Notes: generated by a model from the sequence alone, not told the origin. Shown: positions 39,241-50,935, counted from the stretch's first letter. The stretch: DNA of 64,000 bases from Progne subis subis (GCA_022316685.1 JAKJHU010000030.1:16448018-16512017), one strand, 5' to 3'. A program made the numbers and translations.

Positions 39241-39656
39241 GTTGCGGTGCGGTGCCGGAAGCGTGGTGCGGTGTTGTGCGGAGCGATGCCATGCGGAGCG
39301 GTGCCGGCTGTGGGATGCGGGGCAATGCGGTGGGATGCGGAGCAGGAGCGCGGGGCGGTGGGATGCGGTGCAATGCGGTGGGATGCGGAGCAGGACCGCG
39401 GAGCGGGAGATGGGATGCGAGACGGTGGGATGAGGTAGGAATGCGATCGTAGGACCGTGGGATGCGGTGGGACTGAGGGCAGGATCGCGGGGCTGGCGGT
39501 GGGATGCGGGAGGTGGGATGAGGAGCGGTGGGATGCGGTGGGATGCGGAGCAGAAGCGTGGGGCTGGCGATGGGGCGTGGGGCGGTGGGATGCAGTGGGA
39601 TGCGGGGCGGTGGGATGCGGTGGGACGCGGTGGGACGCGGGGCAGGAGCGCGGGGC
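39241..39656 (+). repeat. G-rich minisatellite (VNTR) next to PVT1 promoter
   Basis: About 415 bp built from degenerate GGGATGCGGT-type decamers combined into longer units with GAGCAGGAGCGCGGGGC. Many units are perfect over 10-20 bp. The part at 39,572-39,642 has G-runs of 3-4 with loops of 7 nt or less, a textbook G-quadruplex pattern on the + strand. The repetitive reading frames (GMRWDA-like on +, SHRIPPHPTA-like on -) are translations of the repeat. Confidence 0.93.
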
Positions 39657-39704
39657 GGGCTGCGCTCGCTGCCCCGGGCTGCGGCCGCGGGCGGCGGGGG
39701 GCTG

Positions 39705-39712
39705 TGACGTCA
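39705..39712. promoter_or_regulatory. PVT1: cAMP-response element in PVT1 promoter
   Basis: Perfect palindromic TGACGTCA inside TGTGACGTCACA, about 35 bp upstream of the inferred start. It is the full CREB/ATF consensus, in a GC-rich TATA-less setting. Confidence 0.65.
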
Positions 39713-39739
39713 CAGAGCCGCTCGCCAGCACAACGTTCC

Positions 39740-39889
39740 ATTGAGCCGAGCGCGTGCTCGGGCGAGCACATGGGCAGCGGGGCCCGCTCGGCTCCGCTCC
39801 GCTCCGCGCCCGGCCCGCCCGGCCCCGGCCCCGGCCCCGGCCCCGGCCCCGGCCCCGGCCCGCCCGACCCCTGCCCGCAGCGGGCCGCG
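39740..39889 (+). ncRNA. PVT1: PVT1 lncRNA exon 1
   Basis: PVT1 is the long non-coding RNA gene immediately downstream of MYC in vertebrates. In mammals its promoter competes with MYC for enhancers, and its transcript and circular exon have been linked to MYC stability. Identification rests on position (same strand, next CpG island after MYC) and on the segment GAGCGCGTG...CGAGCACATGGGC (39,748-39,775), which matches the start of human PVT1 exon 1 as I recall it. The exon ends at a strong donor, GCG|GTGAGT (GTGAGT at 39,890-39,895). The 5' end is estimated. It contains a (GGCCCC)6 hexanucleotide run. Any small peptide frame starting at the ATG (39,770) is not supported as coding. Confidence 0.75.
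39821..39860 (+). repeat. PVT1: (GGCCCC)6 hexanucleotide repeat in PVT1 exon 1
   Basis: Six perfect GGCCCC units plus a GGCC remainder. The antisense strand reads GGGGCC, the same unit as the human C9orf72 repeat, here at a short length. Confidence 0.95.
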
Positions 39890-42800
39890 GTGAGTACCGG
39901 GGCCGTAGCGAGGGCGGCGGGGTGCGGGGACAGGGGTATTTATTTATTTATTCTGTTTTTGCCTTTATTTTCCCCGACCCCCCCGCGTTATCCGAGTCTC
40001 CGGCGGGGCGTGCGGGTCGCGGCGCAGTTTGGAGCCCCGGGCGAGGGGGTAGCGCGGATGGGGGGAGGGGAGGGTGCCTTTCGTGTTATTTATTTATCTT
40101 TGTTAAAGCGCTGGGTCGCCCGTGGCCTAAAAATAGCAGCTGCACGCCGAGACCCGTGCGGATGGGGAGGAGATGGGGTCGGGGCACCGTCCGACGGCAA
40201 ACGCGGCCGCGATGGGCTCGGAGTGACCCGCAGAGATGCGCCCATCCCCCGCTGCTCCCCCCCACCCCCGGCTGCCGGACCCGGGGACGGAGCGCGGACG
40301 AAGAAGTGGGTGCCCACCCTCGCGTCCCGCGGTGTGGGGACACCCCCGGGGCAGGGACGTGACGGGCGGTCCCCGCGGTGCCGGGCTGGACGAGCCCTCT
40401 GCAACTGCCCGGAAAATGCGCGCAGCGCGCAGGCCGGGGCGCGGAGCCGGCCTCTGCCTGCCCTGCTGCGCTGCCCTCTCTGCCTGCTGCTGCTGCCGCC
40501 TTCGTGCGGGCTCCAGGGAGCTTTAACCCGCGGCGCTCGGCCGCCGATAGCGCGGTCGGCCTGGTCCAGGGCTGGGTATCAGGAGGGCCAGGGGAATAGA
40601 CTGGGGAAGGTTCTATGCGTGTTCCACAGACCGTTTCTACAAACGATTTTTTTTGGGCCGTCTTTTCCTCCCAAAAGTTGTGTGGGGTTTTTGAGTACTT
40701 TAATAGGCCCAATTTCATTTTTATACCTAAATAATACTGGTGCGTTTCCATTGAGAGAGTGCTTTAGGACTTGGATCTTAGTCTGTTAAACTGTTGGTCG
40801 CTGTATCTTAAAATACCATGCAGAAAAATCCCAACAGAACCGAAAATTGAATCTGAGCGATGCTGCAGGCCTTCAGTGAGATCTTTTTAATCCCATCCTT
40901 GTTGCCAAGTTCAGGCACGTTGTCCTGGTCACATATCTGGTCAGACACATTGAGTCGCGAGCCCTACACTCGTTCCTCTTTATCGAAATGTTAAAAAAAT
41001 TGTGTTATTTAAGTCATTGATTTGGAACAAAAGAGCTTTTCTGAGGTATATTAGAATAGCCATGGCTAAATACAAAGAACACAATTATGTTATGGACATG
41101 TTCCAGCTGCATGAGATGAGAGTGTTTATTTCTTCACCAGAGCAGAAATGCAGTCTCACTAATGCCAGTTTGCACAACTGCAGTTCACTAGTGTGGATTA
41201 TTTTAGGAGTACTTAAATACATCGTTGCAAATTAGGAGGACATTAAAAAATGCAGCCCTGAAGTGTGGACATCACTAATAAATAAGGATACAGTGTGATA
41301 CTTAATCGTGTCTCACAAACATCCAGTTTCCTTTCAATTGTGATTTTTAAAATTATTTAACAAATATGTGTGTTTTCCAAGCACGTGAGGCAGTAAGATG
41401 CTCTTTTGTGCTAGGAGCTGCATATCTTGATAAATGCCAGCTTGCAGCCCTGGGGAGTTCAAGTCACTAAGCATAATTTTAGAAATGCACCTCTAACTTT
41501 ATTCTTTTCCCCTCTCTCTTCCATCTCTCATGGCATTAAGTCAGCAGTATGGCTTACAGCTATTTTAGGATTGCTGAAATTCAGATTGGTCTGACTGTGC
41601 CTCTGTGCACTTTAAGTTATATTAGGGTAATTAGTGGTACAGGTGCAGTTTGTCAGCCAGTGAGAACGCCTCTGTACCTGTTTGGAGTAAAATGTACGTG
41701 TGTGTCTCGCATCCCTGGGAGAGGGGCTGCCTGCACAGGGACAGCAGGAGCGGTGCCAGCTCGCTGCCTCCGCACGGCCTGGAGGATTTGGCATTGTTTG
41801 CATCTGCTCGCTGATGTCCAGCCCACGTCAGAGACGTCTGCAGTCGCAAAAATAAGGAAGGGCTCAGGCCTGCCACCATCAAAGAGCCTGTCTGTTGCAG
41901 AAAGGAATCGTGTTCCAGTTAGTTTGTAAATTGGAATATTGGCTTTCTGGGTGAAAGCGCACGCTTGGAATATAACTTTGTCTAGAGCTGACGGATTTTG
42001 GAGGTGATGGTGAGTTGTGTGTCCTGATGGCAGCACGGTTCTGTGGCTCTGTGTTATGGTGTGCTCTCCTCTCTGTGCCCCTGCACAACGAAAGCCCAGC
42101 TTTTTGTTTCATTAAGGACTTTCATCTTCTGAGATTGGATCTTAATGCTTAACTCTTTGCAAGATTTGAACCATGTCTTCCTGTTTTTAATCAGAATGCT
42201 TTACAAAGGCAGCTTATGCTTCCTGGCTGTATATATTTAATTTACGTTTTCTAATGAGGAATTGCTGTCAGGGGAAGCTGATGTGGAGCAAGCCTAGGGG
42301 AAAGAAATGTGTATCTGTACCTTCAGGGTATTGATGCATCTTGTGTTCGTTTAGCACCTTTCAGCTGAATGTATTCATTGCATTATTACAATACCACTTT
42401 TTCTACACTCTCTTTCTACGTGCTTTTTCAGTAATTATGCTGGTGCAGCTCTACTCAGAATTGCAGGGTTGTGCTTACAAGTGTGGCAGCAGAAATAATG
42501 CTTTTCCTCATTGGTCTGTGCAGACAGTAGTGCTGGGAAACGATGGGAAAACGGGTTTTTTTGTGACATGGGAGGCATTTCTGCTGCTTGCAGGATTACT
42601 GGAGGTTTGTCTTTTGCTCCCAGTAGATGAATTTAGCAAAGTCTGATGTCAGGAACTTGTGGTGCAGTGCACTGCAGCTGTTGTGCCAAGCAGTTCAGCA
42701 GTACAACTGGGTCCATCAGAGCCTCAGTGGAGTCTGTGCTGCTCTCAGTGCATCGCTGCTGGGATGGAGATGCTGGGATGGTGGGCACGACACCCTGACC

Positions 42801-45800
42801 TCTCAGTGCTGGCCAGGGGGCTGGTGGTGTGGTGTGATGTCCTGCTTTGTGAGCCAGGAGGGATGCAAAGCTGCAAACTGAGCTAGCAGAGAGGAAAATG
42901 CATACCTGGTCAGGAAGCTTTTGCCTTTCTGCCACAAGGTGATACTGATCTTACTTTGAAGTACAGCATGTTGTTTTCTGTCTCCTTGATGGCTGGTAGC
43001 TTTAGTACTGAACACCTGCATGGTTCCTGGTGAGATTTATGAAGAGTGAGAAGGGAATAAAAACATAGTCTGTCTCTTGGACTCATTATCACTGCATATA
43101 GGCATGTTTTCCCTCGTCGCAGCTGCATCTGTTCCTGAGATTGTTCATCTTCTTATGTAGCAAAGTGCTCAGTGCCCTGGCAAGCAAGCAGCACTGCTGT
43201 GTGCCTGCAGATTGTTATATCTGGGGGTGCAGTGCCTGCCATTCATTCACCTTGTGGGTACATTACCGAGGAGGACAACATTTTTTGAGCTACCGGTGTT
43301 GCAGTTAAGGAGTGTTCTCTGTTCTCTCCCTCTCTGGCGAGTGCCAGAGATTGTTTAAAACAGGGCTTGCTGATGGTGTTTTTTTTTCCCAGATAAAAGC
43401 ACTGAGATGGTTACCTGGAGCATCAGCTCTCCTCAGCTGAACACAGCAGCCTGCTCTGACTCAAACCCTGGGACTGGCCAGGCATTTGGAGTGGTCTGGA
43501 TGTGTATGATCTAAAACATCCAGATATGGATGATCTGAATGCCTTTTAATGCATACATGGATGGTCTCATTCATTATGTGAATTCAAGGTGTGGATGTGA
43601 ACATCAATGTGGAGCTCTATCCTACAAATCAGGGTAGGATACTGCGTACTGGGGGTGTGCTGGTTGAGTATTACCCAGGTTTTCCTGGCAGGTTTGTCCC
43701 ACCCCTTCTGATGCCTGTGCTGTCGCATCTTCACTGCTGTTGGTGTCTTATATTTGTCAGCAGATACTAGAATTAAATCTCCCATCACCTCAAAGGAAAA
43801 ATGATCCATGAATTCCTGCTGGTAATAGTACATCATGCAGCAAGAAGCTCTTGAATGCAGCAGTGACAGGCAGAGCTAGAACCAGTGCCTGGTAAATAAT
43901 TCAAATCAGAATTTATGGCAAATTAGAAATTAAAGGCAAGAATGATTAGCTGCTAAAACAAATTGCCAAGAGGAGGGGCAGGTTCTGTCTACCAGTCATT
44001 TCCGCCTTAAAACCTGAGTCGGAAGAAGCAGTAGAAGAAGCTTTGTATAAAAATTACTGGGTAGTTTCCAGCAAATCAGCTCATTACAAAGTTCTTGGAC
44101 GATAGAGGGGGGGTTTGACCATGCACCCCACACTATGAAGTTGGGTTCTGCAGGTGTTGGGAGCCTACCTGTGCTGCTGGGGAGTGGGCTGAGCTGAGCT
44201 GCAATGTGTGGAGCACTCAGACAAGGAAAAGCAGCCCAAAGCCCTGGAAGGACTGTGTATTTGCGTGGGAGAGTGTCACTGTGCAGTAGAGTGTCTTTGG
44301 CATGAGATGTTTTGGAAATCAGCCTTTTGTCACCTCTTCTGTTGTCTCAATCAGGAATACCCAGTGCCAGATCGTGTACCTGGCCAATAGCTGCAGGATT
44401 CTGGGAACTTTTGAGGGGAGAGGTTTGCATGACTGGGCTTGTAATCTATAAGCTGGTGGCTTTTCCAGGCACAGGACTCAGCTCCTGTTCTAGAAGTAAG
44501 AATGAATGGCAGAGAAGCCTAAAGAAAGCCTGAAAAGCTGTCCTGTTTTGGGGAGAGGAGGTCCCTACTGCAAGAGCAGGACCCAGAGCTGTGGGCTGTT
44601 TCCGTAGAGGCAGGTACAGAACAGAGCTGAGTGGCCAGACCACATCCCATCATGTAGTTTTATAAGCAGCTTGTAGAGACCCTCAGCACAATGTTGGTTG
44701 TGTTTGGAGCCCCGCAGACTTTGAAGGGGTTCAGTGCATGGATTTTAAGGTGGAAAACTCAGGTTTCCTAAACACCCGTCATCGTTGTCTTCCCTGTGTC
44801 CAGCTTGGTGGTCCAGTCTGCTTCTCCCTGGCTTTCTCTGAATGGCTGTTTCATGCTGCCTGGCTTCCATGAACATCTGCTGGCTGGCTGCCTCATCTCT
44901 GCTTTAGCTTTACTGCTGGAATGGAGCTCATTACGGGGTATGTCAGCCCAGTGACACCTTTGGTGTGGAATTGGTAGAAGCCATCACATTAGTACCACTG
45001 TAAGTTCTGCTTCAGGGGGATTTCTGTAAGGTAGCAAATCCTACAGATTCGGAGTCATTCCCAAGCAGGCATGGGACAGGTTGTCTACCGCCTGCTTAAG
45101 TGCTGCATGTCTGTTGTCTCAGGTAATTTTGTACCTTTCCTGAATTCCCAGCAGCCTGGATTTAAGAGGTTGTTTGCCTCATTTTTTTCCTCCCTGTCAG
45201 CAGAACAAAAAACTTTGGATCTTTTCACCAGTACTGCAGGAGTGGCGTCCTGTGAGGTCCTGTATAGATCTCAGGTGGTGTTGGGGAGCTATTGCCAGCA
45301 ACTTAAAAAGAAGAAAAATCCCATTTAGGAGTATTATTTTTTTTAGAAAAGCAGCAACCTGCAACTCTTGATTATCACTTTGTATTTTGAGGCCTAGATT
45401 TGATGATACTGCAACCAACTCATCTTGAAAATTTTGGCTGAGCAAAATCCCAGCCAAAAGAAAATTGCTTTGCACAATTCCCTGCCCAGGTAGGGAGTGA
45501 GCCTTGAGTGCACAAGTGGAAGGGGCATGCTGGCTGTGCAGGGAACATGTGGTGCAGGAGGCCGGAGACTCTTACAGCCTCTGTAGGTTTAGGAAAAGTG
45601 GCTTTTCTAAGACATCTTTCAGAGAGTGCTGTGTTGCTGGAGTTTACTGTCAGATCAGGTATCGCTGTCCCTGCCTGCAGTGCAGCGCTGGCATTCGTGT
45701 GGTGTTGCATGTCCTCCTTTATGTGGTGGAAACAGCAGTCCTGGGCTCCTGGCTGAGCCTGTGGGATGTGGAGCAGTCACAGAAGCCTGGGGTGTGCTTG

Positions 45801-48800
45801 AACCCTTGACATCTCCCTGACTGGATAAAGCATGAGTCCCTCTTTGCTAGTATTGATATTTGGTATTACTATTACTCTCATCAGTGTAACCATCATTATT
45901 ATTTTATAAACTGTGTTGTGAACATAATGTTTATTGTACAGTCATGTAGTCATGCTATAGCAGTCTCTAGAAGTGATGTACCAAAACTTCTTTATGCTTC
46001 AGCTGGGACTGTAGATAGGTAGTCATAGCTATCCGTGCCATGGCCTGTAATTTAACACACAGAGCAGAAAGCTACCATACGTCCTTTTGGAAATACTTAG
46101 CAATCTTTCCAGCCCTATTTAAATAATAATAATGGGTTGTTTAGTTTTGATCCTCCTTCATAAGAGTAGGAAAGTCTGAAATACATTTTCCCAGAAGTTT
46201 TCCTGCGGGGAGCAAAGGCCAAGAGCTTCATGCTGGGGTACAGGCAATTGGGATGCTGCTCAGGGGTTTTAGAAGATGGTGTTTGCAGTTACTGAATCCT
46301 TGGATTTATAGGTATCTCATATCTGGTTTTCGTTCTTCTTAGTTAACTTTTGGGGGTGAGCAAAGCTTTACACTTTTCTTAACTGTTAAAAAGGCTGCTG
46401 TTAGATTATATAAAAATGCTAACAAAAATGTACATGTGTTTGATGTTACAGAGGAAAACAATCAGCCTTGTTTATGTGCTGGGAGGTTGGACAGGAGACC
46501 TCAGAGGGTTCTTCCCACCAGCATGTCTCTGTTTTTGTGGTAACTGAGGCAAAACTGAAAAGCTGAGCTTCAAGTCTCCATTTGTGGAGGAAGATGGAAG
46601 GAGGCCCAGCTTTCCTGAATACACAAGAAGAGTAAATAAATGTGATTAAGATAAACAGGTTCAGAAGGGAAATTTATCTTGAAAAGTTTTCCTTATCTTG
46701 GGTTGTTAACACAAAGACCCACCAGTTCTGCTTGTTACAAACATTTCGAAAAGATAATGGGGTTCCCAGTGATCGGCTATGGGGAGAGTTTGGTGGCTCA
46801 GCAAGCTGTTTTTCTCCCCAGAGCTTCTGCTCTTCTACTTGTCTCTTTCACTTGCAGATGTGTCAGGGCAGCCTCTGTCTTTCATGCTGCTGTTCGCAGC
46901 TTAGAGTAGCTCACAGTTGAACTCCTGTGCATGACATGGTCAGAAATGACAGTGATGACTTCTGTAGGTGCTCTTTGAGGGGGAGGTCTGGTGGCTGCAA
47001 CCAACACAGCCAGACAGAAAAAAAAGCTTTTGGAAACTTCTTCCCAAGCAGCTGCATGTTTCAAGTGCAAATGTTGAAGGTCTGGAAATATGACCTTCCC
47101 TAGCTCCTATTTTACTGTGACAGGTAAGAGTGAGTATTGGCTTTTCATCTTTCATAGTCAGTGGCTGTTCTTCATATGGAGGAAGAAAAGGGAAGGGAAA
47201 TTTGCAGTGATTTTGCAATTTTAATTTTAAGGATAAGAGTATCACGTACAATCTACAGGTTACTAGGTACTAGTTTGGGTGTAACCATCTTTGAGATGGG
47301 TTGTAGCCTGTTCAAGATGTTGCCATTAGCATAACCCACATTATATTTCCTGGGGGTTTGGCCTGTACACTTCAGTGTCCCTTCACTGTCCCTGCCTTCC
47401 TTATGACCTGATGACCTGAGAGATTTTTACCAAATACCTCATTTTGCAGGATATTTTTAATAACTTTCAGTGATTATTTTTCTTGGGTACTTTTGTGAGA
47501 CAAATTACGATAAATAGGATTTAAATTCTGTGCATCCCACTGTTAATTAACACCACGCTATGGTTCACAGCAGTATGGTAGCGGAATGGATGGCAGGGGT
47601 CCAACCACCTTCAGTCACTTGTCCTGATCCACTAGGACTGCGAGAGCTTACGGTTGTTCTTGATAATGCATTTCACCTTCTTGTAATCATATTAAGAGTG
47701 CTCATGTTCATGGTGGTAAATACCTGTATCGTCTTCTGCTTAGCAGATCAGGATGCTGAGCAGGTAAAAATATTGTCTGCACTGTGGCAGCAGAAAGACA
47801 GCTCAGGCTGTCAAGGTACGAGTTGCCATCAGGGATGGGCTGACTGGGATCCATGCTCTCTTGAAAATCAGGACTAGATCTCTTTAAGGTTTCCCTGAGG
47901 TGTGACAAAGCCTGTAGACCCATGAAATACTGCTTATAACATTAATATTTTTTTGAGGATATTCAGGAATTTCGATGTCCATTAGAGGCTGCCGAGCATT
48001 AAGGCTGAACTCCTGCAGCTGCAGTTTCACTGGAGGCTTGGCCAGCAGAGCAGTTCTGCACAGAGGCTCCTGACATCCTTTCACAGTGGCAGGGCACAAT
48101 GGCACCAGAAGAAGGAGCTTGGAAGTAATGTATGGTTTCTTTGAAGTGCATGGTACCGCAGGAAAAATGATGGGATTGCTTCCTCTCACCAGTCCTGGCA
48201 CATGGAGCCCCATACTGCCTTGCACAGGAGGTGACCTGGCCAGGCAGCCCAGGCCCAGGTGGCCACAGTGTGAAAATGATCTGTTTAAACTTTTTGTACC
48301 CAGCTGCTGCCAGGGAGCTAAGCTCCTGACCGCTGTTTGCTCATTGATGAGGAACAGCTCTCTGAGATCCAGCAGTGGCCAAGAGCATGGGGAAGGGGGT
48401 GAAGAGCCTGCTGCTGCCCTGCTGTCCACAGGTGCTCGGTTGAATGGGAGGATTTAGGAGGGCTCTTGACTTTCTCCTGGTGATAAACTTTCTTCTTCTG
48501 GTGTTTCTCTCATCTCTGGTTGTTTAGCAGGTCCAGCATCTCTTCTTCATGGGAAGAGTCCTGGTCTTGTCCTTGACATTTGCTGTGTCTTGGCATGACA
48601 ACAGCAGTGACATTCTCATGTAAGGAGCCTGCAAGTGAAGAAAGCACCAGCCCATCCAGGAAGCTGCAGTCCGTCTTGGCTGTGTGTCTTTCTTTGCTGG
48701 CTTCTGTTGGAAATACATACAGAATTTTAAGGTGTTTGTTCTCTTGTTAGTGTGCTCCCTGAATTGCCTCAGGTAGCAGGAAGATTGCTCAAAACTTTGT

Positions 48801-48957
48801 GCCAAAGGCCGTAGGAGTTTCCTGCAAGGAAATGAAGCTCTGCTCTCTGAGGGTCCAGTTTTGCATAAATTGTGCAACCTCAAGAGATAAGGATCATTAC
48901 AAACCTCATAATATTATGCTCCAAGTTATGTTCCACTGAAGGTCCTTTTCCTAAATA
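39890..48957 (+). other. PVT1: PVT1 intron 1, proximal part
   Basis: Inferred intron from the donor at 39,890. The CpG island fades by about 40,580, after which the sequence is ordinary. A p53 half-site GGACATGTTC lies at 41,094-41,103. Scattered open frames (for example 41,549-41,929, 42,341-42,646, 45,071-45,820, 47,560-47,877, 47,884-48,429) overlap on both strands and have no domain. No second PVT1 exon was recognised. Confidence 0.5.
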
Positions 48958-49334
48958 TATAGCTGTCACTGAGACACACAAAGAAGTCACACGCAAACAA
49001 GAGATTTTCGCAGAGGTCCTTCCGATCCAGCTCACAGCCGAGAGAGCGGAGAGAAGAGGCCCCTTTGTTTATTTCTTACTTTTTTATACATTTGTGGGTC
49101 TAGCAGAAGATTGGCTTTTTGGGGTTTCCACCCCTCAGCCTCAGTGGCCAGACCAATTGTCAATTACAATTGTTTTCAGGTTAGAAATATGCAAACAAAG
49201 GACAGAGAATGAAAAACAAAGGATTTGTTTATGTTACATCTGTGGGAAAAGCTCTACTATTCTACAGTAACTAAAAGATCTGACTCCATTTCAAAAGGCT
49301 TTAAAAACTCAGAAAAACCAGGGTAACATATAGC
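48958..49334 (-). mobile_element. Endogenous retrovirus solo LTR with 6-bp target duplication
   Basis: A 365-bp element (48,964-49,328) begins TGTCAC and ends GTAACA, so both ends have the TG...CA form with near-matching termini. It is flanked by the identical hexamer TATAGC at 48,958-48,963 and 49,329-49,334. Read on the - strand it has LTR order: a CCAAT box (49,110-49,114), a TATAAAAA box (49,081-49,088), an AATAAA signal (49,068-49,073), then a G/T-rich downstream part. No internal gag, pol or env sequence adjoins it, so it is a solo LTR left by recombination. A 6-bp duplication points to a class II (alpha/beta-retrovirus-like, ERVK) element. It sits antisense within the inferred PVT1 intron. 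Confidence 0.88.
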
Positions 49335-49764
49335 AATGTTTTATATGACATTTAAAGACGTTTAAGGAACACGGAAGCAGAACAAGACCCTCCACTGCTG
49401 GGTTGGAGGAAGGAAGAGAGGAAAGAACATGTATCAGATGTTAGTTCATCAGCTAATACAGTACCCAAAAGTTAATATGGTGGTGATTGCAGTGTTTAAA
49501 TAGCATTGAGAAGAATGCCTTTGACTGCGGTTCCAGTTACCCGCAGTGATTTCAGACTTCTAGGAATATTAAAAAAACGTTAGGAAGTTGCAAGATTGAG
49601 GTACGGACCCAGACGTTCTTTGCTCTGTCTGCCCTTTCTTCATCCATTTCAAACTAGGGTTAATTATTAGAAATTTTCTGCAGTCACAAGACTGGTTTGT
49701 AGCACCTTGTTGCATTAACAGGTTCAAGCAAGCTCTACTATTGCTAGCAGATGTGGTACATGTT
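49335..49764. other. PVT1 intron DNA, nothing recognised
   Basis: Non-coding, no recognised repeat. Confidence 0.45.
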
Positions 49765-49866
49765 TAAAAAAGAAAAAGAAAAGAAAAAAAAAACAAAAAA
49801 AAACCCCAAAACCAAACCAAAACAAAACAAAAAAACACCCCCAAAAAAATCCCAAACAAAAAACAA
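49765..49866. repeat. A/C-rich low-complexity tract
   Basis: A-runs interrupted by G early and by C later, ending in AAAAC-like units. Same type as at 0.4 and 32.6 kb. Confidence 0.92.
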
Positions 49867-50700
49867 CGATGTTGCCCCGTTTATTACCTGGGATGGTCTC
49901 ACAGATTCCAAGAAAATTAATGTAGGATTCTCGGTCCCCATCTGTTTTGTATGTCTCAAAATGTGGTATTTAAACAAACCATCAGTTAGAAGAGGAATCT
50001 TGAAGTCAAGATCATGATGGGCATTGTGGCCACTTTAATTAGGGATTGTTTCTGTGTGGTTTGATGGATGTGGTGGTTCTGATGTGGGCTACTGCTTACT
50101 GCTGGTTGTTTCAGTAATAGGAGATCTTTACACCATATCCATTAGTGGTTCGAGCAGGAGTTCAGAGAACAGGGAATAGCTGGGTCTTTGCTCCTGCTGT
50201 GTTGTGGTTGACCCCTTCCCAGCTTCCTGTTTAAAGCAGGATTCTTAGATGTGCCCATCCAGGATTGCCATGTATGGTGAGTTGACAGTGTCTCCTTTGG
50301 CATGGCTCCATTCTGGTCAGCCTGGCTTATTTGTCTCTGCTTTCTATCTATATCTTGGTTTTACCCTAGGTTATTGGGTCTCTGGGACAGGGTCTGACCT
50401 TTCTGTTCTATTTTTACATAACATCCAGCACGGACACGTTTGGTATCTCAAGCTCTTGGTGGTGCTGTATGTAATGCCAATAACTAACAGTGCTGATATT
50501 CCTCCTGGGCATCTGTGGCTGTTTGTGCACACGATGACCATAAACACGCGGCTGTAGAGTGAATTTTCTTCAATAGCTTCTGTGTTGTTTCAGCTCTGAA
50601 TAGCAGTAAAACTGGCAGCCAGCTTAGTACAAGAAGTGTACAGAAAGCATTTCCATGCCAGTGAGAACTGGCAGTGCTGACCTGGCTGGCGGTGGAGATA
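49867..50700. other. PVT1 intron DNA, nothing recognised
   Basis: Non-coding. A 102-codon frame at 50,249-50,557 has no recognisable domain. Confidence 0.45.
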
Positions 50701-50935
50701 TAGAATCACAGAAACTGTAAAATGGTTTGGGGTGGAAGGGACCTTAAAGGTCATATAGTTCCAACTCCCTTGCCATGTGCAGGGGTACCTTCTACTAGGG
50801 CAGGTTGCTTGAAGCTCCATTCTATGCGACCTTGAACACTTCCAGGAATGGGGAGTCCACAGCTTCCCTGGGCAACGAGTACCAGTGTCTCACCACGCTA
50901 ACAGGAGAGAATTTGTTTTTGTCCCGGACGGTGTA
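50701..50935 (-). mobile_element. CR1 LINE 3' fragment
   Basis: Antisense CR1 tail. The + strand reads tagaatcacagaaactg, ggaagggaccttaaaggtc, ccaactcccttgcc, ccttgaacacttccagg and ttccctgggcaacgag, the usual reverse-complement succession from the 3' end inward. It is 5'-truncated. Confidence 0.92.

Larger units (their letters stand above)
38941..40580. promoter_or_regulatory. PVT1: PVT1 CpG island
   Basis: A second CpG-dense block begins at about 38,941 and fades at about 40,580. It contains an E-box CACGTG at 39,096-39,101, an A27 run (39,155-39,181), a G-rich minisatellite, a CRE and the inferred exon 1. The 440-codon open frame at 39,467-40,789 and its antisense partners arise from stop-poor repeats and cross the inferred splice donor, so they are not genes. 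Confidence 0.8.

Noticed and set aside
39199..39771. Antisense frames of 173-190 codons with SHRIPPHPTA-like repeats
   Set aside because: They are translations of the G-rich minisatellite in two frames, with no domain.
39467..40789. 440-codon open frame on + over the PVT1 promoter
   Set aside because: It begins inside the minisatellite without an ATG, runs through the CRE, exon 1 and past the GTGAGT donor, and encodes repeat-derived and Gly/Pro/Arg-rich sequence. Stop-poor GC-rich DNA explains it.
46470..46525. Possible CR1 3' remnant (gggaggttggacaggagacc)
   Set aside because: It resembles the CR1 tail, but it is short, lacks the terminal octamers and diverges quickly. An alignment score is needed.
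50140..50165. tRNA B-box-like GGTTCGAGCAG
   Set aside because: No matching A-box or cloverleaf around it.
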